A stretch of DNA of 64,000 bases. Origin: Eutreptiella sp. 'Long Island Sound 2002' (lineage: Eukaryota > Euglenozoa > Euglenophyceae > Eutreptiales > Eutreptiaceae). A model generated the notes under the pieces. That model had not been told where the DNA came from and did no database searches. It worked only from the letters and a program-made list of their open reading frames with translations. This document shows positions 30,455 through 41,428 of the stretch, piece by piece. Position 1 is the first letter of the stretch. Every line of letters begins with the position of its first letter. Both the position numbers and the translations under genes were made by a program. The stretch covers positions 69,904,719 to 69,968,718 of the forward strand of contig OZ038379.1 in assembly GCA_964036045.1 (NCBI GenBank). The letters run 5' to 3'.

Positions 30455-33400
30455 CCAGCGAATGGTGCTGTTCACCCTTCACAGTCCCGAAGCCACCGCC
30501 TGCAGACCAGAACACTATTGATGGTTGGCGAATGGTGGTTGATTTTCGCAATCTCAACGCCGAAACCAAGGCGGATTCGCACCCCCTGCCCCTCATTGAG
30601 GAGGAAATTGCCAAGAGGGCGAGAGGTCGTTTGTTCTCTGTGCTGGATCTCCGTCACGGCTTTCACCAAATGCCGTTGAGGAAGGACAGCAGACCTCTTA
30701 CCTGTATGTGCACGCCATGTGGCCCAGTCCAATGGACCGTCATGCCCATGGGGCTGAAGAACGCCCCCTCATTTTTTCAAAGAATGATGGAGGATGTGCT
30801 GTTCACAACCCATCCTGAGCTTCGTGCCTTCGTGAGTGTGTACATAGATGACATAATCATCGCGACGGAGGGGGAGGGACTGACCGAAGCCGAGCTGGTG
30901 GCCCTACATGAGAAGCAGCTGAACCAAGTTTTGGACATTCTTGACGCTAATCAGCTGATTTGTGGGCCAAAGAAGGGAAAATTATTTTTAAAATCAGTCG
31001 AATTTTGTGGTTCTCTCCTAGAGAATGGCACCCGACGACCCAGTCCAGGGAAGCTCGTCGCTATTCAGAAGTGGAAGCGCCCTGAGACGATCACGGAGTT
31101 GAGAGGATTCCTGGGTTGTTGCAATTTTTACCACACTTTTGTGCCGAATTATGCCAAATTTGCTGCCCCCCTCACTGAATTATTGAAGGTAGGGAGAGAT
31201 GCGGGCAAGGCAGGTTCAAAGGTTCGTGTCAAGTGGACTGACGAGTGCGAGGAGGCCTTCCATCACTTGAAGGCAGCCCTCTGCGAAGTCGCCACGTTGC
31301 ATGTGCCCCAATTTGACCGACCCTTCTACATTAGAACCGACGCTTCTAGGTACGCGATCGGAGCTGTCCTTGAACAGGTTGATGAAGCCACCGGCGATCA
31401 TTACCCTCTTGCATTTTGGTCTCGGAAGCTAGCCCCACGCCAAATGCAATGGTCGCCGCGTGAGCAAGAGACTTACGCCATCATCTGTGCTTTAAAAAAG
31501 TACCAATCGTGGGTTGGCACCAATCGAGTCGAGGTCCTGACGGATCATCGATCTCTGGAGTATTGGGCCACCGAACACATTGATACTGTCGCGAGCCCAG
31601 CTGGTCGACGGGCCAGATGGCACGAATTTCTCTCTCTGTTTGACCTCCATGTGTCGTATCTGCCTGGAAAACACAACACGGTAGCGGATGCTCTGAGCCG
31701 ATGGGCTTACCCCGCCTCAGAGGGGCTGCAAAGTACCAACATCCATGGTACGGAGCAGGACCGCCATGTCATCATCGAATGGGATCAGGAAGAAAAGAAA
31801 CTCATTCGACGTGCATGCATGCAGTGCGCTGTTAAACAGCACGCATTGCCGTGTCACGACATCACGGCCATCACAGATCCAGCGCATGCTCACGAGATCT
31901 GCACCAAAACGCTGAAAGTCGTGGAAAAAGTCACCGATCCCTCCTCAGGGAGTGTGAAACGGTTTGACTATACCCGACGAGTAAGTCGATTTCGGTTGAT
32001 CGAGGGCATTAAGCGTCGAGATCCGGCCAAAACTCCACCCCTGCCTAAGGATTCCCTGATCATCCGTGACTGGACGTCCGATTACCTGCAGGATCCCATG
32101 TTTAAAGAGGTCTTTGGAAATCTCAAATCCAAAGATGCTCACAGGGATGGGATTTTTCCTGAGTACTCGTTGGATGGGGGGAAGCTGTGGATGGAGGGTA
32201 AATTGTGTGTGCCAGACGCCCTAGCCCCCCGAGTGTTAAACTGGTTGCATAAATGGGAGTCCCCCCACGCACATGGCCGTCGACTGTGGTCGATGATAAA
32301 GCATAGGTTGTTTGGATCGAGGCTCTACACTCATTGCATGAAAGTAGCCGCCGGATGTGCCCAATGTGCTGTCTCGACGCCTCCCAGCGCGAAGAAGCAC
32401 GGCCATCTGAGGCCTCATCCTATTCCGGAGCGCCTCTTCAACAGAGTCACGAGTGATTTTTTCTATCTCGGTGAGCTCGATGACGAAGAGTGCCATTGGA
32501 CTAATAAAAAAGTCAATGGTGTGCTCCTTATTCAGTGCCGTCATTCCGGCTACATTCAAGTGTTGCCTTGCAACATTGAGTCGATGACTGGCAAGGCTGC
32601 CGCCAAGTGGTGCGCGCAGACCTGGATGGGAGGCTGGGACGTCCCATCCGAGGTGGTCACGGATTCAGGCAAAGAGTACACCTCCGAATGGTGGAGAGAA
32701 TTGTGTGCTCGCCTTGGAATCCACCACCTCCGATGTGAAATCCACTCGCATCGAGCGCTGCCTGGCGAAAGAGCCGGCCGCTCTATAATTAATATGCTTC
32801 GTAAGGAGCTCGCGAGTGAAAAGGATTTCCATTGGATGGAAGTTCTCTTCGCATTGCTTCGCCGGTACCACAACACGCCTTTGTATCATGGCCTTTCTCC
32901 AAATGAAATTGTCTTTGGACGAAAGAAGTGTTGGTGGAACATGCCGTTGAATAATCCTCGCCCCTGTAAGGATGCTTCGCTGTTTTTGGACGAAGTCCAA
33001 CGAGCAGATAAATCTGTGTCGAAATTAATCGAGAAGCATCAAGCTGACTGGCTTTGGATTCAAAATCAAGGTCGAAAAAACCCCCACAATTTTGAAGTCG
33101 ATGATCGAGTTTGGCTTCGAAAATCCGAAACCACCCTGGACGGAGATGACAAGCTTCTTCCCTTGTGGGAGGGGCCATTCGCTGTTACCGCGCGTCTTGG
33201 TGAGAACAGGTGGAGGATTCGTGTGGATGTCAGCAGGGAAATTGACGTTTCGGGCGATCGCCTCAAGAGAGAGATCCCCTCCCCCAAGGATCGGGTTAAA
33301 CCCCTTTTTTGGACTGCAAAACACTTGTCCGATCGGGTCATCGAAGGGGGAAAGTACGAACTCAAGAGGATTGTTGAAGCAAGACGTGACGCCAAGGGCG

Positions 33401-33798
33401 AATGGGGATTTCTGTGTGAGTGGAGGGGCTTTGATTCCAGTCACAACAACTGGGAACCAGCCCAATCTTTTGTCCATGGATACACCAAGGGGTTCATCGA
33501 CTTCTTGAAGAAGCACCCCGAAATTGGTGTACTCCTGACAGATTGTTTGTCGAAACCAGACAGACAAGTGGAGAGCGACGGAAAACGACCTGTGGTGAAT
33601 CGAGATCCAGCCTTTTACGGCCCTCAGCAGCCACATTCCAGGGCTGATCCGTCGATCCCCCCTCCTGCGGTCAGGCCAGCCCAGGAGCCAAATGAGGACC
33701 AAGCTTCAAGTTCGGCCGCTGATCTGCAGCGCCCAAGCCGTACGAGGGCCAGGCCAGACAGGTTGGTGGTCACATGCATTCGTGCTTGGTCGAATTGA
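30451..33798 (+). CDS. pol: Element 2 Pol: RT, RNase H, integrase, chromodomain
   Basis: 1115 codons, uninterrupted. RT: WRMVVDFRNLN, FSVLDLRHGFHQMP, VMPMGLKNAPSFFQR and catalytic YIDD at residues 131-134. RNase H: FYIRTDASRYAIGAVLEQ (about 290) and HNTVADALSRW (about 410). Integrase: zinc-binding HKWESPHAHG...CAQC (about 590-635), then the catalytic triad in TSDFFYL, VTDSGKEYTS and GERAGRS. The chromodomain near 970-1025 has YELKRIVEAR, FLCEWRGF, NNWEPAQSF. Catalytic residues look intact. The RT N-terminus lies upstream in the other frame, so this ORF alone is a truncated Pol. It ends at TGA 33796-33798. Confidence 0.92.
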   Translation: MTSEWCCSPFTVPKPPPADQNTIDGWRMVVDFRNLNAETKADSHPLPLIEEEIAKRARGRLFSVLDLRHGFHQMPLRKDSRPLTCMCTPCGPVQWTVMPMGLKNAPSFFQRMMEDVLFTTHPELRAFVSVYIDDIIIATEGEGLTEAELVALHEKQLNQVLDILDANQLICGPKKGKLFLKSVEFCGSLLENGTRRPSPGKLVAIQKWKRPETITELRGFLGCCNFYHTFVPNYAKFAAPLTELLKVGRDAGKAGSKVRVKWTDECEEAFHHLKAALCEVATLHVPQFDRPFYIRTDASRYAIGAVLEQVDEATGDHYPLAFWSRKLAPRQMQWSPREQETYAIICALKKYQSWVGTNRVEVLTDHRSLEYWATEHIDTVASPAGRRARWHEFLSLFDLHVSYLPGKHNTVADALSRWAYPASEGLQSTNIHGTEQDRHVIIEWDQEEKKLIRRACMQCAVKQHALPCHDITAITDPAHAHEICTKTLKVVEKVTDPSSGSVKRFDYTRRVSRFRLIEGIKRRDPAKTPPLPKDSLIIRDWTSDYLQDPMFKEVFGNLKSKDAHRDGIFPEYSLDGGKLWMEGKLCVPDALAPRVLNWLHKWESPHAHGRRLWSMIKHRLFGSRLYTHCMKVAAGCAQCAVSTPPSAKKHGHLRPHPIPERLFNRVTSDFFYLGELDDEECHWTNKKVNGVLLIQCRHSGYIQVLPCNIESMTGKAAAKWCAQTWMGGWDVPSEVVTDSGKEYTSEWWRELCARLGIHHLRCEIHSHRALPGERAGRSIINMLRKELASEKDFHWMEVLFALLRRYHNTPLYHGLSPNEIVFGRKKCWWNMPLNNPRPCKDASLFLDEVQRADKSVSKLIEKHQADWLWIQNQGRKNPHNFEVDDRVWLRKSETTLDGDDKLLPLWEGPFAVTARLGENRWRIRVDVSREIDVSGDRLKREIPSPKDRVKPLFWTAKHLSDRVIEGGKYELKRIVEARRDAKGEWGFLCEWRGFDSSHNNWEPAQSFVHGYTKGFIDFLKKHPEIGVLLTDCLSKPDRQVESDGKRPVVNRDPAFYGPQQPHSRADPSIPPPAVRPAQEPNEDQASSSAADLQRPSRTRARPDRLVVTCIRAWSN

Positions 33799-35432
33799 GG
33801 AAGCCATCCTACCACATTCTGCTCAATCCACTGTTCATTCTTTCTGTTTATGTCATGATGTGGAGAACTGCGAATGTTTGATAATTTGACGTCAATCAAC
33901 TTTTCTTTGGTCTCCGTTCGGCAGACAAGGCGTAGATACGCTGACGGAGTGTGCTGCCGTGTTCAGAAAAAACCAAACTCAGGCTTAATTCAGGCAGATT
34001 CGGGGTAATCTTGTCTCTGTTGGTCTGTGCATCTTTGGAATTTGGCTACTCGTGCAGATGGAAGCAAATGTACATAATCAAAACGCTGGCCAGCGACATT
34101 CACCCCTACAGGCAACCCCTGTAGTACTGGCTGCCCTAGAGGCGACGCCAGGAACTCAGATCTCACCTTCATTTGCTGTGATGCTGACGCCAAAGTCCAG
34201 ATTCAGATCCAGGATCCTCAAATTTACCTTGAATTTCTCAGGTTTGTCTATCATTCTGCCACTGTTGTACGAAACCCAGACGTCAATTGTTCAGACAATC
34301 TTCATCTAGGAGCTCTAGGGACTTCGAACAGCAACCTCTGAAGTCCGTAAGCTTCGTTGTATTTTGGCACACGCCAATGTGAGCTCAATCCGACCAGAAA
34401 CTGTCGAGAATGGTGAATCCAAGTGTCTTGTGGGACTCCATCGAAGGATTGGCCTTGTCCAAGTCGATTGACACCACCGCCACTGTAAATTCGGTGTCTC
34501 TCAGTTATATACTGTCAGTAAAGCGCCTTCAGTGAACCTTCGGCGCGTTACATGCCAAGGATCCAGGGCCAGCATGTCCCATCATGATGCATCATCACAT
34601 GATCCACATTTTGATAGAATCTGTTAGATGCTCGCGAACCAACGTGCCGGAAAGCACAATTAAGCTGAATAAACGACAATATATATTAACTTTAGTCTAA
34701 ACGAAGGTGTTGGTAGTTTCAGTTGTACACATTCCGCTTCATTTCACCTTCATCTCAGGGAATTTACTCATGTTAGGACAATTTAGATTGATTTCCTTGT
34801 CATCTCCCATCATTCCTCGAAGATCTGTTTAGATCTAAGTGAACAGAAGAACATCTCTACCTTCGGTGGTTCACTTAGGGTCTGTAGACTACATGTGTAT
34901 TTGTTTAACCTCTCTGTGATTGCTTAATCCCCTCAATCTCTGCTCAAATTCATTCTCATTTTTGCTGAATCTTGTGATCATCCACCAGATGCGCCAAATC
35001 TGAGCCACATGCTGTACTTTTCAGAACGAGAAAAGCGGGATAACACGATGTAGAGTTCGGCGAGGACACCGTAGCGTGCCCGCGACAGCGAAACTGTGCC
35101 AGAGCGCTGAGATGTCACTCCAATTCTTGATCCCCCCACTCAATTCACCAATAATCTACCTCATTCTCAACCAATGCATGGTTTGGTATCGATTCTCGAT
35201 ACGTTTACATGCTTTTTAGCCCTTGACGTAATGTTTTACTGCACGGAGGACTGTTCGTCACTTCTCATTCCGTCTCATTTCAGGTTCATCCACCCTGATT
35301 CAGTGCCAATTCAGCCCAAATCAGGTCAGATCAAGCAGATTTCGCCCCATCGAGGCTACATTTCTATGTTTTTCTGGGACTTACCCGCACTACGTTCTTC
35401 GTTGACGTAGCGACACACCCCAGTGTGTTTTT
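33799..35432 (+). other. Element 2 3' untranslated region
   Basis: About 1.6 kb without a supported gene. One 85-codon frame (34052-34309) has no recognisable family. AATAAA occurs near 34668. I see no env-like or accessory ORF here. Confidence 0.6.
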
Positions 35433-35442
35433 GGAGGGGGAG
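35433..35442 (+). other. Polypurine tract of Element 2
   Basis: GGAGGGGGAG lies directly before the 3' LTR TG and follows a T-run, the expected position and form of the plus-strand primer. Confidence 0.85.
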
Positions 35443-35974
35443 TGTAAGTGCGGCTAGCCCCATCTGCTCAGATTTTCAGACATTCTGCTCAGATTGGCTA
35501 CATTTTGGTCATTTTCTTTGCTTCGGCGGAATTGCCGCCTCGCAGCTCAGTCACAGGATATTTCCTATATATTTCTGATATGCCGGATTTGATTCCGCGG
35601 TCCATTTCCCGTAAATCCGCCGCGTTCCGCTATTTTAGCTGGAATCGCCATTTGCCGCTGACGCGCGCTCGCGGGCCAGATCGGCCAAACATTTTTACAT
35701 AAATGGATTATTGAAATTCTTTCAGACAGTTTTGGACACTCAGATGTATTTAGAATAATTCCCCTCAATTTTCTTCATAGACTGGGATTTTCTGCCGGAC
35801 CACAATCAGCATGGACCTTGCTTCTGTTGTCGCTGCTCTCGCCTCCGTTGGTGTCCGTGTCTCTGGTTCTACGCCCAATAACAACATCCAGGGAGACTCC
35901 TCGCGTGCCTGCCCCACTGGTCTTGCCGGCCCCGAGCCCTCCGGCACCCACAATGACCCAGGGCAGCACTTTCA
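35443..35974 (+). repeat. 3' LTR of Element 2
   Basis: 532 bp, two differences from the 5' LTR. It also contains the gag ATG at 35811, whose frame runs a few codons into Element 1 LTR sequence. Confidence 0.93.
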
Positions 35975-35979
35975 AAGCC

Positions 35980-38070
35980 CTGAAATTGGCATATGAACAC
36001 AAATCAAGCAACATTGGTGAAAGATGAAAACGTACACAATCACAGCCATAGACCCCTCATTCCCTGGACTCAGGACCTTCCATTGACTTGCCAACATGAT
36101 GCCCTGAACCCAGTCAAATAGGATGGCTAAATGCCATGTGTCAAAAGTCACTACACAAACCCCAAAAATGTGTTCCCTCCCAAGCCTCTAAATTCTAGCC
36201 CAATAGGTGAGGTGGCGTGTCATGGCCTAGAGTGGCACTCAGGACAATGCCCTACCCTGACATAGCTTTGGTTGGACTTGGAGTCGATTGGGCTTGGAGA
36301 ATTGCCCCATGCTGATGACCTCACAACATAGCAAAACTAGGCAAATCACACCATTGTGCCCAAACATCAATTATATACTCAAAAATGCATACGGCAAGTA
36401 TTCAAATGCTCCATGCATGTGTCAAACCGGAAAAGTAGGATACAAGGGTGATATGGACCAAACGTCCATGCCAAAGAATATCCCAACATTGGCTCCCAAA
36501 ACCCTCCGAATATACACATGCCATGCTTCACAAGTCAACTCACGAATTTGAGACCTAATTTTGTGAGGCCTCGTGTGCCACGCCAAAGTGACCACGTGAT
36601 CCCGCATATGGTGAGGTGCAACACCGAAGCATATGCCAACATATAAGCAACATACCATAGTTCACGGATCTCTAGGCACTTTACTGTTAGCCGACCATTT
36701 GAGCACATAAAATACAAAAATGAGCATAAAATGAGGTCAAAAACATGCAAATATTGCCAAACTCAAAGTAATCACAATAGTATATAACTTCGCTCACCCA
36801 TGGTATCAACATATGGTTCAAAACACAATTGCTTCGGACTATTTGCGAACAATCCCCCCACTTGGGTCCCCACATGGACGCATGGGGACACCTTCCAACC
36901 TCCTCCCAACACGCACCATGAAAATGGGAAAATTGCTAGTGCCGCTTTTGGGTCGCTCCGTAAGCCCTCCCAAATGCACTATATGTGCGGTAGACTTAGT
37001 CTAGCGCTATGGAGCTCACCATTGGGACATCGGCGAAGCCCTCGCCACGTATGACTCCACATATCTTCCTACAAACGCATATATATATAACATGGCGGTG
37101 AGCATAGCGAAGCACATACCATGCATATAACACATACCCTCAAAAAGTGGCTCCAACCATGGTATGCCATGCCCCTCCATGGACATAACTTCACGTTAAA
37201 AATACGTAGGAACCCCAAGAAAGTTTCTATGCAACACCAACACTCATGCGGTACACTCGAAAGTCACATTCAAATATTCGGTTGCATGGTCCAAGAGTTA
37301 TATATCATTTTCTACGCTCTTGTCCATTATCCCTTGCTACACCGGGTATGTGTACACATCAAAGGCGTTTGACGCTTTCTAAATTAAGTTGAGACCAAGG
37401 CAATTCCAGCCCATATCTCAAAATTGATGTTCCTCGCCATCAGCCGGAGATATGATTGTTCAAAGTGGCCTCACGAATCAATTTTGTTTCGCCTATATCT
37501 CCAAGAAAAATGAAGGAGGCAACAAAGAGAAGGTTGATTTATGATCGGGGAAAAATGTAGGACCACTCGAAATGCATCATATCAAGTGCGGCGACCTCAG
37601 AGTCAAAAATCCGATTCTGAATGTCTGAAAAAATCGGATTAATTTTGCGAGTGTATAACAGGAAAATTGCGGACGCAACGAACCCTTTTCTGATGATATC
37701 TGACCCTTCATCGGGGTTTCTGCCAAAATATCTTGAAATAACAGTTAACCAATCGGTTACCGCAAAATCGCGAGCCAACTGACAGTCGCCAATACATTGA
37801 CAATCAGAACGGCTGGCTGAAAAATTACGGAAACAATATGATAAAAAAACCCTGTTGATTCCTGATATTTTGATATATAAATCTCAGCCGGCGGCGCCTC
37901 GGTATTGAATACGGCCGCTCATAGCTGGAATGGCCAAACCTATCACACTATCACATCAGGTTAGGTCAGATGGATGGGAGAGTATGATATCAGCCAATGG
38001 CGGCTTGCCAGCACATAGAGACACACCCCAAGTGACCCAAAGATGGCCACGGGGGTCCGAACCGGCTTCA
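35980..38070 (-). repeat. 5' LTR of Element 1, right fragment
   Basis: The 2091-bp remainder of the LTR interrupted at 25211. Together with the left fragment it makes 2448 bp, close to the 2439 and 2435 bp of the other copies. It ends GGCTTCA and is followed by the GCAC duplication. Confidence 0.87.
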
Positions 38071-38137
38071 GCACCTGTCGCACGTGTTCGGGCCCTGACC
38101 CCCACCCGCCGCCGCCCTTGGCAGAGCCCGCAGTACC

Positions 38138-39370
38138 ATGCCACGACGACGGGGGGATGGGCCGGGACACGCCAGGGCCCGCCGCCAAGCGCCGGAGGCG
38201 ACCGTCTGGGGCCTGGTAGCGGACGCGGTGGCGGAGGCGCATGAGGCCCACGCTGCCACACGACGTGACCCGACGGGCAGTGCGAGGGCTTTCCTCAACA
38301 AAACCGCCCTCCCGGCCGTCCGCGCCCTGAACGGAGTAGGGGCCCCTACGCTACTCCTGGCGATGCACCGAATTGTGAACGCCATCCAGCCGGGGCTCAT
38401 CGGCCCGGAGGCGGCCCTCTACGGGCACTGGATGGAGTGGCGCGAGTCCAACCGGTCGGGCCGGCCCCTGTCCATGGGGGACACCCTGCGGCTGACGGGA
38501 GCGGGGTCTGCCATGTTCCTCCGCAGCATCGCCCCAGCCCTGCTGCACGCCCTCAGGACGCGCTACCCCGGGGACACGGCCCCGTACCTGAACCAGGCGC
38601 GGGCCACATACCCTGGGGGAGTGTCCGAGCTGGATGCGGCGCTCCACCTTCTACACCCACCGGACGAGGGCCTGGAGATGGGCGAAATCACGGTGTTCGT
38701 GGAAGGCGCGGACGAGGCGCCCGCCCGCCCTCGGCCGACCAACCCGGTGTACGACGGCACCAGGCCGACCTCCCTGTACGCTATCCTGTGCGAGGCGTTC
38801 CCCAAGGAGCCCACCTGGTGCTCCGCCCTCCCGCCGGCGACGCACGGGCCCCGCGGCTGGGCCAACCCAGACCTGTCCCCCCCCCTCTTCAGAACCAGGA
38901 GTGCCCACCACAGGGGGCAGGTCCTCTGGCAAGAGCGCCCTGGCACCCCCCTGCTCCTCCTCGTCGTCGCGACCCGCGGGGACCCGGAACGCGTCCTGGG
39001 GATCACCCCCAGCCACCTCTATGGGGCGGCACCCGTACCCCGCCCCCCCCTCCCGGTGCCCGCGGCGCGGGACGGGGTACACACCTTTCTGCGAACACGG
39101 GAGGTCACCGCCGTTACGGGGGTCCACCTAGTGCGGCTCCCCCCGGCACCGTCCGACGACCCCCGGGGGCCCAGGGCCCTAAGCCCCGCCCGGGACTAGG
39201 AGCTGTGGCGCGACGCGTGGGCCGTGTGGCTCCCCCGCCTCCCCTCCCAATGCCGATGGATGGCCGCCGGCCCCCGCCCGTACGGGGCTGACGCCACAGC
39301 CGGCCCCCCACCCCCTTCCCCCCTCCCCCCCGCAGAGCACTGCACGGCACTGCCCACGGCACGACACTGA
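38138..39370 (+). pseudogene. Unknown GC-rich ORF with one TAG
   Basis: The frame from ATG 38138 reads 353 codons to TAG 39197-39199, then continues in phase for over 50 codons (ELWRDAWAVWLPRLP...) to TGA 39368. The N-terminal 170 residues are Ala/Leu/Arg-rich helices (FLNKTALPAVRALNGVGAP). The later part has LLLLVVATRG-like strands. No cysteine clusters, signal peptide or known motif are seen. It lies in the GC-rich locus directly after the Element 1 insertion and may be part of the same LINE-like unit. Function unknown. Confidence 0.4.
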
Positions 39371-39433
39371 TGCACCGGGAGGTAGTGGGAAGGGCGCACC
39401 TGCCACCACGCATGCCTACCAGGATAGCAGTGA

Positions 39434-41428
39434 TTGCAGACTCTGATGTCTCCCCCCAGCGGGACGACCGCGACCACCGCCTGTCCCGCTCCCGCTCCCC
39501 CGTCTCCCCGGAAAAGGGCGGGGGAGACCCCCGCGGAGCGCGAGGAGCGGTGGCTGGCGGAGGCGCCGGTGCCGGTCGGGCCGCCGGCTGGACAGCCCCG
39601 GGCGGCCTCCGCTGACACCGCGCCGTCGACCCAGGAGCCTGAGCCGGCCGAGGTGACCGCCCCCGCCGCCCCAACAGCAAGCCCTGCCGCCCCGCCCCGG
39701 GAGAGGGCCCCAGACGCGCCGGAAGCGGAGACCGCAGCCCCAGGGAGCCACGCCGCGGCCCTGATTGCGGCCCCCGGCACGCCGCGGACACGACGGGTAG
39801 CCCCGGCGCAGGAACCGGGCGAATCGCCGAGGGCTGCCGCAGCCGCAGAGGGGAGCGGGGAGGGTGCGCGAGGGGTTGCGACTGCGGCCCCGGCGAACCG
39901 CGCCACCGCCTCGGCCGGCCACGCCGCGGCCCCCAGCACGCCACGAAAGCGAGGGACGGACCCCGCACGGGCCACGGGCGCCTCGCCGGCGGCCGCCGCA
40001 GCAGCAGCAGTGGGCAGGGAGGGCGCGAAGTACCGCGCCCACGCCAACCCCACCCAGACCCACACAAGCCCCCCCAAGCCGTTCCCCCCCCAGGCCTTCC
40101 CCCCGGGGCAGACGCGGCACGTCCGCCCCCCGGCGCCCGAGCGCTCGCCTCCGGGCGTCACGCTGCGGTAGCTGCAAAGGCAGCGGGACGCCCGGCGCGT
40201 GATCCAGGAAGGATGGGACGGCGCGCAGGCAGGGCTGCGTGCCAGCCACGGGAGCGCGGAGCGGGGGACAGGAGGCGACAGGGGAAGTGCCCAGGGGTAC
40301 GCGCAGGGAGCGGGCCAGGGCACACGCGGCAAGGATCAAGGGCGCAAACACAGACGGGGCACTGAGGCCAGCAGCAGCGGAGGGGGACAGAGCGCGGGCA
40401 GCGGACGGCGCGACACAGGGCAGGGAGCCGGGAAGGCGCCAGGGCACGGGAAGGGCGGGCAGGGGCGCGGGCAGGGCGCCCAGGTGCATGGAGCGGAGCG
40501 AGGGACGGTGGGCGAGCAGGCAGGCCAGGGCGTGGGTGACAGGGGGCGGGACCCACGGCACGGGCAGGGGGACAGAGGCGTGGGGGCCGGAAGGGGGCCC
40601 AAGGGCAAGGGCAAGGCTGCCTCGGGCCCCCAGGGACAAGCAGGACGGGGCATGGGAGCCCGGGGGGAAGGGCGGGTCGAAGGGAGGGGGTCGGGGGGCG
40701 GGGCGCCCCCGCAGCCGGACGTGCAGCCGGTGAGGTGCATACCCCCCGGCATCCAACAGATGCCGGCGCACCACACCCACCACCACCACCACCCCCACCA
40801 CCACCACCTCTACAACATCGACCCCGAGGCCAGAGAGCTCATCCCCCCCCAACCCCCACGACCCCAGCACCAGCCAGCCCCCCCCGCACCGAGAGCAGAG
40901 CCGGCGCGGATGGCCTCGGCGGGGGGGGGGCGGGGCGCGGCACCGGCGCCGCAGGCACAGGGGCAGCAAGGGGAGCCGGCGCGAGGGGCAGAGGGGGCCC
41001 GGCCCTGGGACCGGGACTGGGGCACGGTCCCGGACCCTCCTGGGGATGAGGCCCTCCCCCTGGTGGGGGAGGTGTACGGGATGCTGAGCTGGGCCAACCA
41101 GGTGACCACCAGGGGGATGAGGAACCGGCCTTTCGATGCCGTGCTCCTGCGGAGGGACGGAGGAAACCGGGAGGTACCCCCCGGGGGGTGGGCAACCCCA
41201 GAGGACCACGAGAGGGTCCTCAGGTCAGTGATCGGTGCAGCATGGCCCGACAGGGGGCTGACGTGGCCGGCCTTCCTGGAAGGGGGGGCGGTGCTCCGCA
41301 TCACGGACGTGGACGCCAACAACTGGCTCCCCCGGGCCTTGCGCAGCGCCCTCGCCCACTGGCGCTATGGCCGGCGCAACCCGCCACCGCCACAGCCCCA
41401 GCCCCCACACAAGCGGCGGCGCAGGTGA
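39434..41428 (+). pseudogene. Unknown Ala/Pro/Gly-rich ORF with His run, one TAG
   Basis: Two plus ORFs (39434-40171 and 40199-41428) share one frame and are separated by TAG 40169-40171. The N-terminal part is Ala/Pro-rich with an imperfect unit ending TPRKR/TPRTR. The middle is Gly/Gln/Arg-rich, with HHTHHHHHPHHHH near 40770-40810. The last 150 residues look globular (PLVGEVYGMLSWANQV, WLPRALRSALAHWRYG) and end in a basic tail. It could be the ORF1-type RNA-binding protein of a LINE, a guess from composition only. In such GC-rich DNA long frames also arise by chance. Confidence 0.35.

Larger units (their letters stand above)
25212..35974 (+). mobile_element. Element 2: young, nearly intact chromovirus (Gypsy LTR retrotransposon)
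   Basis: Two 532-bp LTRs (25212-25743 and 35443-35974) begin TGTAAG, end TTTCA and are flanked by AAGCC (25207-25211 and 35975-35979). I find only two differences between them (25482 T versus 35713 G; 25642 C versus 35873 G). That is 530 of 532 identical, so the insertion is recent. The interior has primer-binding site, gag, protease, methyltransferase-like domain, RT, RNase H, integrase, chromodomain and polypurine tract in the Gypsy order. Open-frame interruptions are UAG 28613, UAA 29573 and a one-base phase change at an A8 run (30352-30359). Confidence 0.93.
11081..38074 (-). mobile_element. Element 1: Gypsy-type chromodomain LTR retrotransposon with two nested insertions
   Basis: LTRs lie at 11085-13523 and 24855-38070 (the latter split by Element 2), with GCAC on both outer sides (11081-11084 and 38071-38074) as target duplication. 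Between them the minus strand reads primer-binding site, gag, protease, a methyltransferase-like domain, RT, RNase H, integrase, chromodomain and a polypurine tract. The element is dead: many in-frame stops (TAG 20289, TGA 19617, TAA 15018, TAG 16876) and at least three frame changes. Its two LTRs differ at many visible sites, unlike those of Element 2. Removing it rejoins the flanking GC-rich sequence in an open frame. Confidence 0.85.

Noticed and set aside
34052-34309. 85-codon ORF in the Element 2 3' region as an accessory gene
   Set aside because: Short, no motif, no upstream signal, and no comparison copy in the window.
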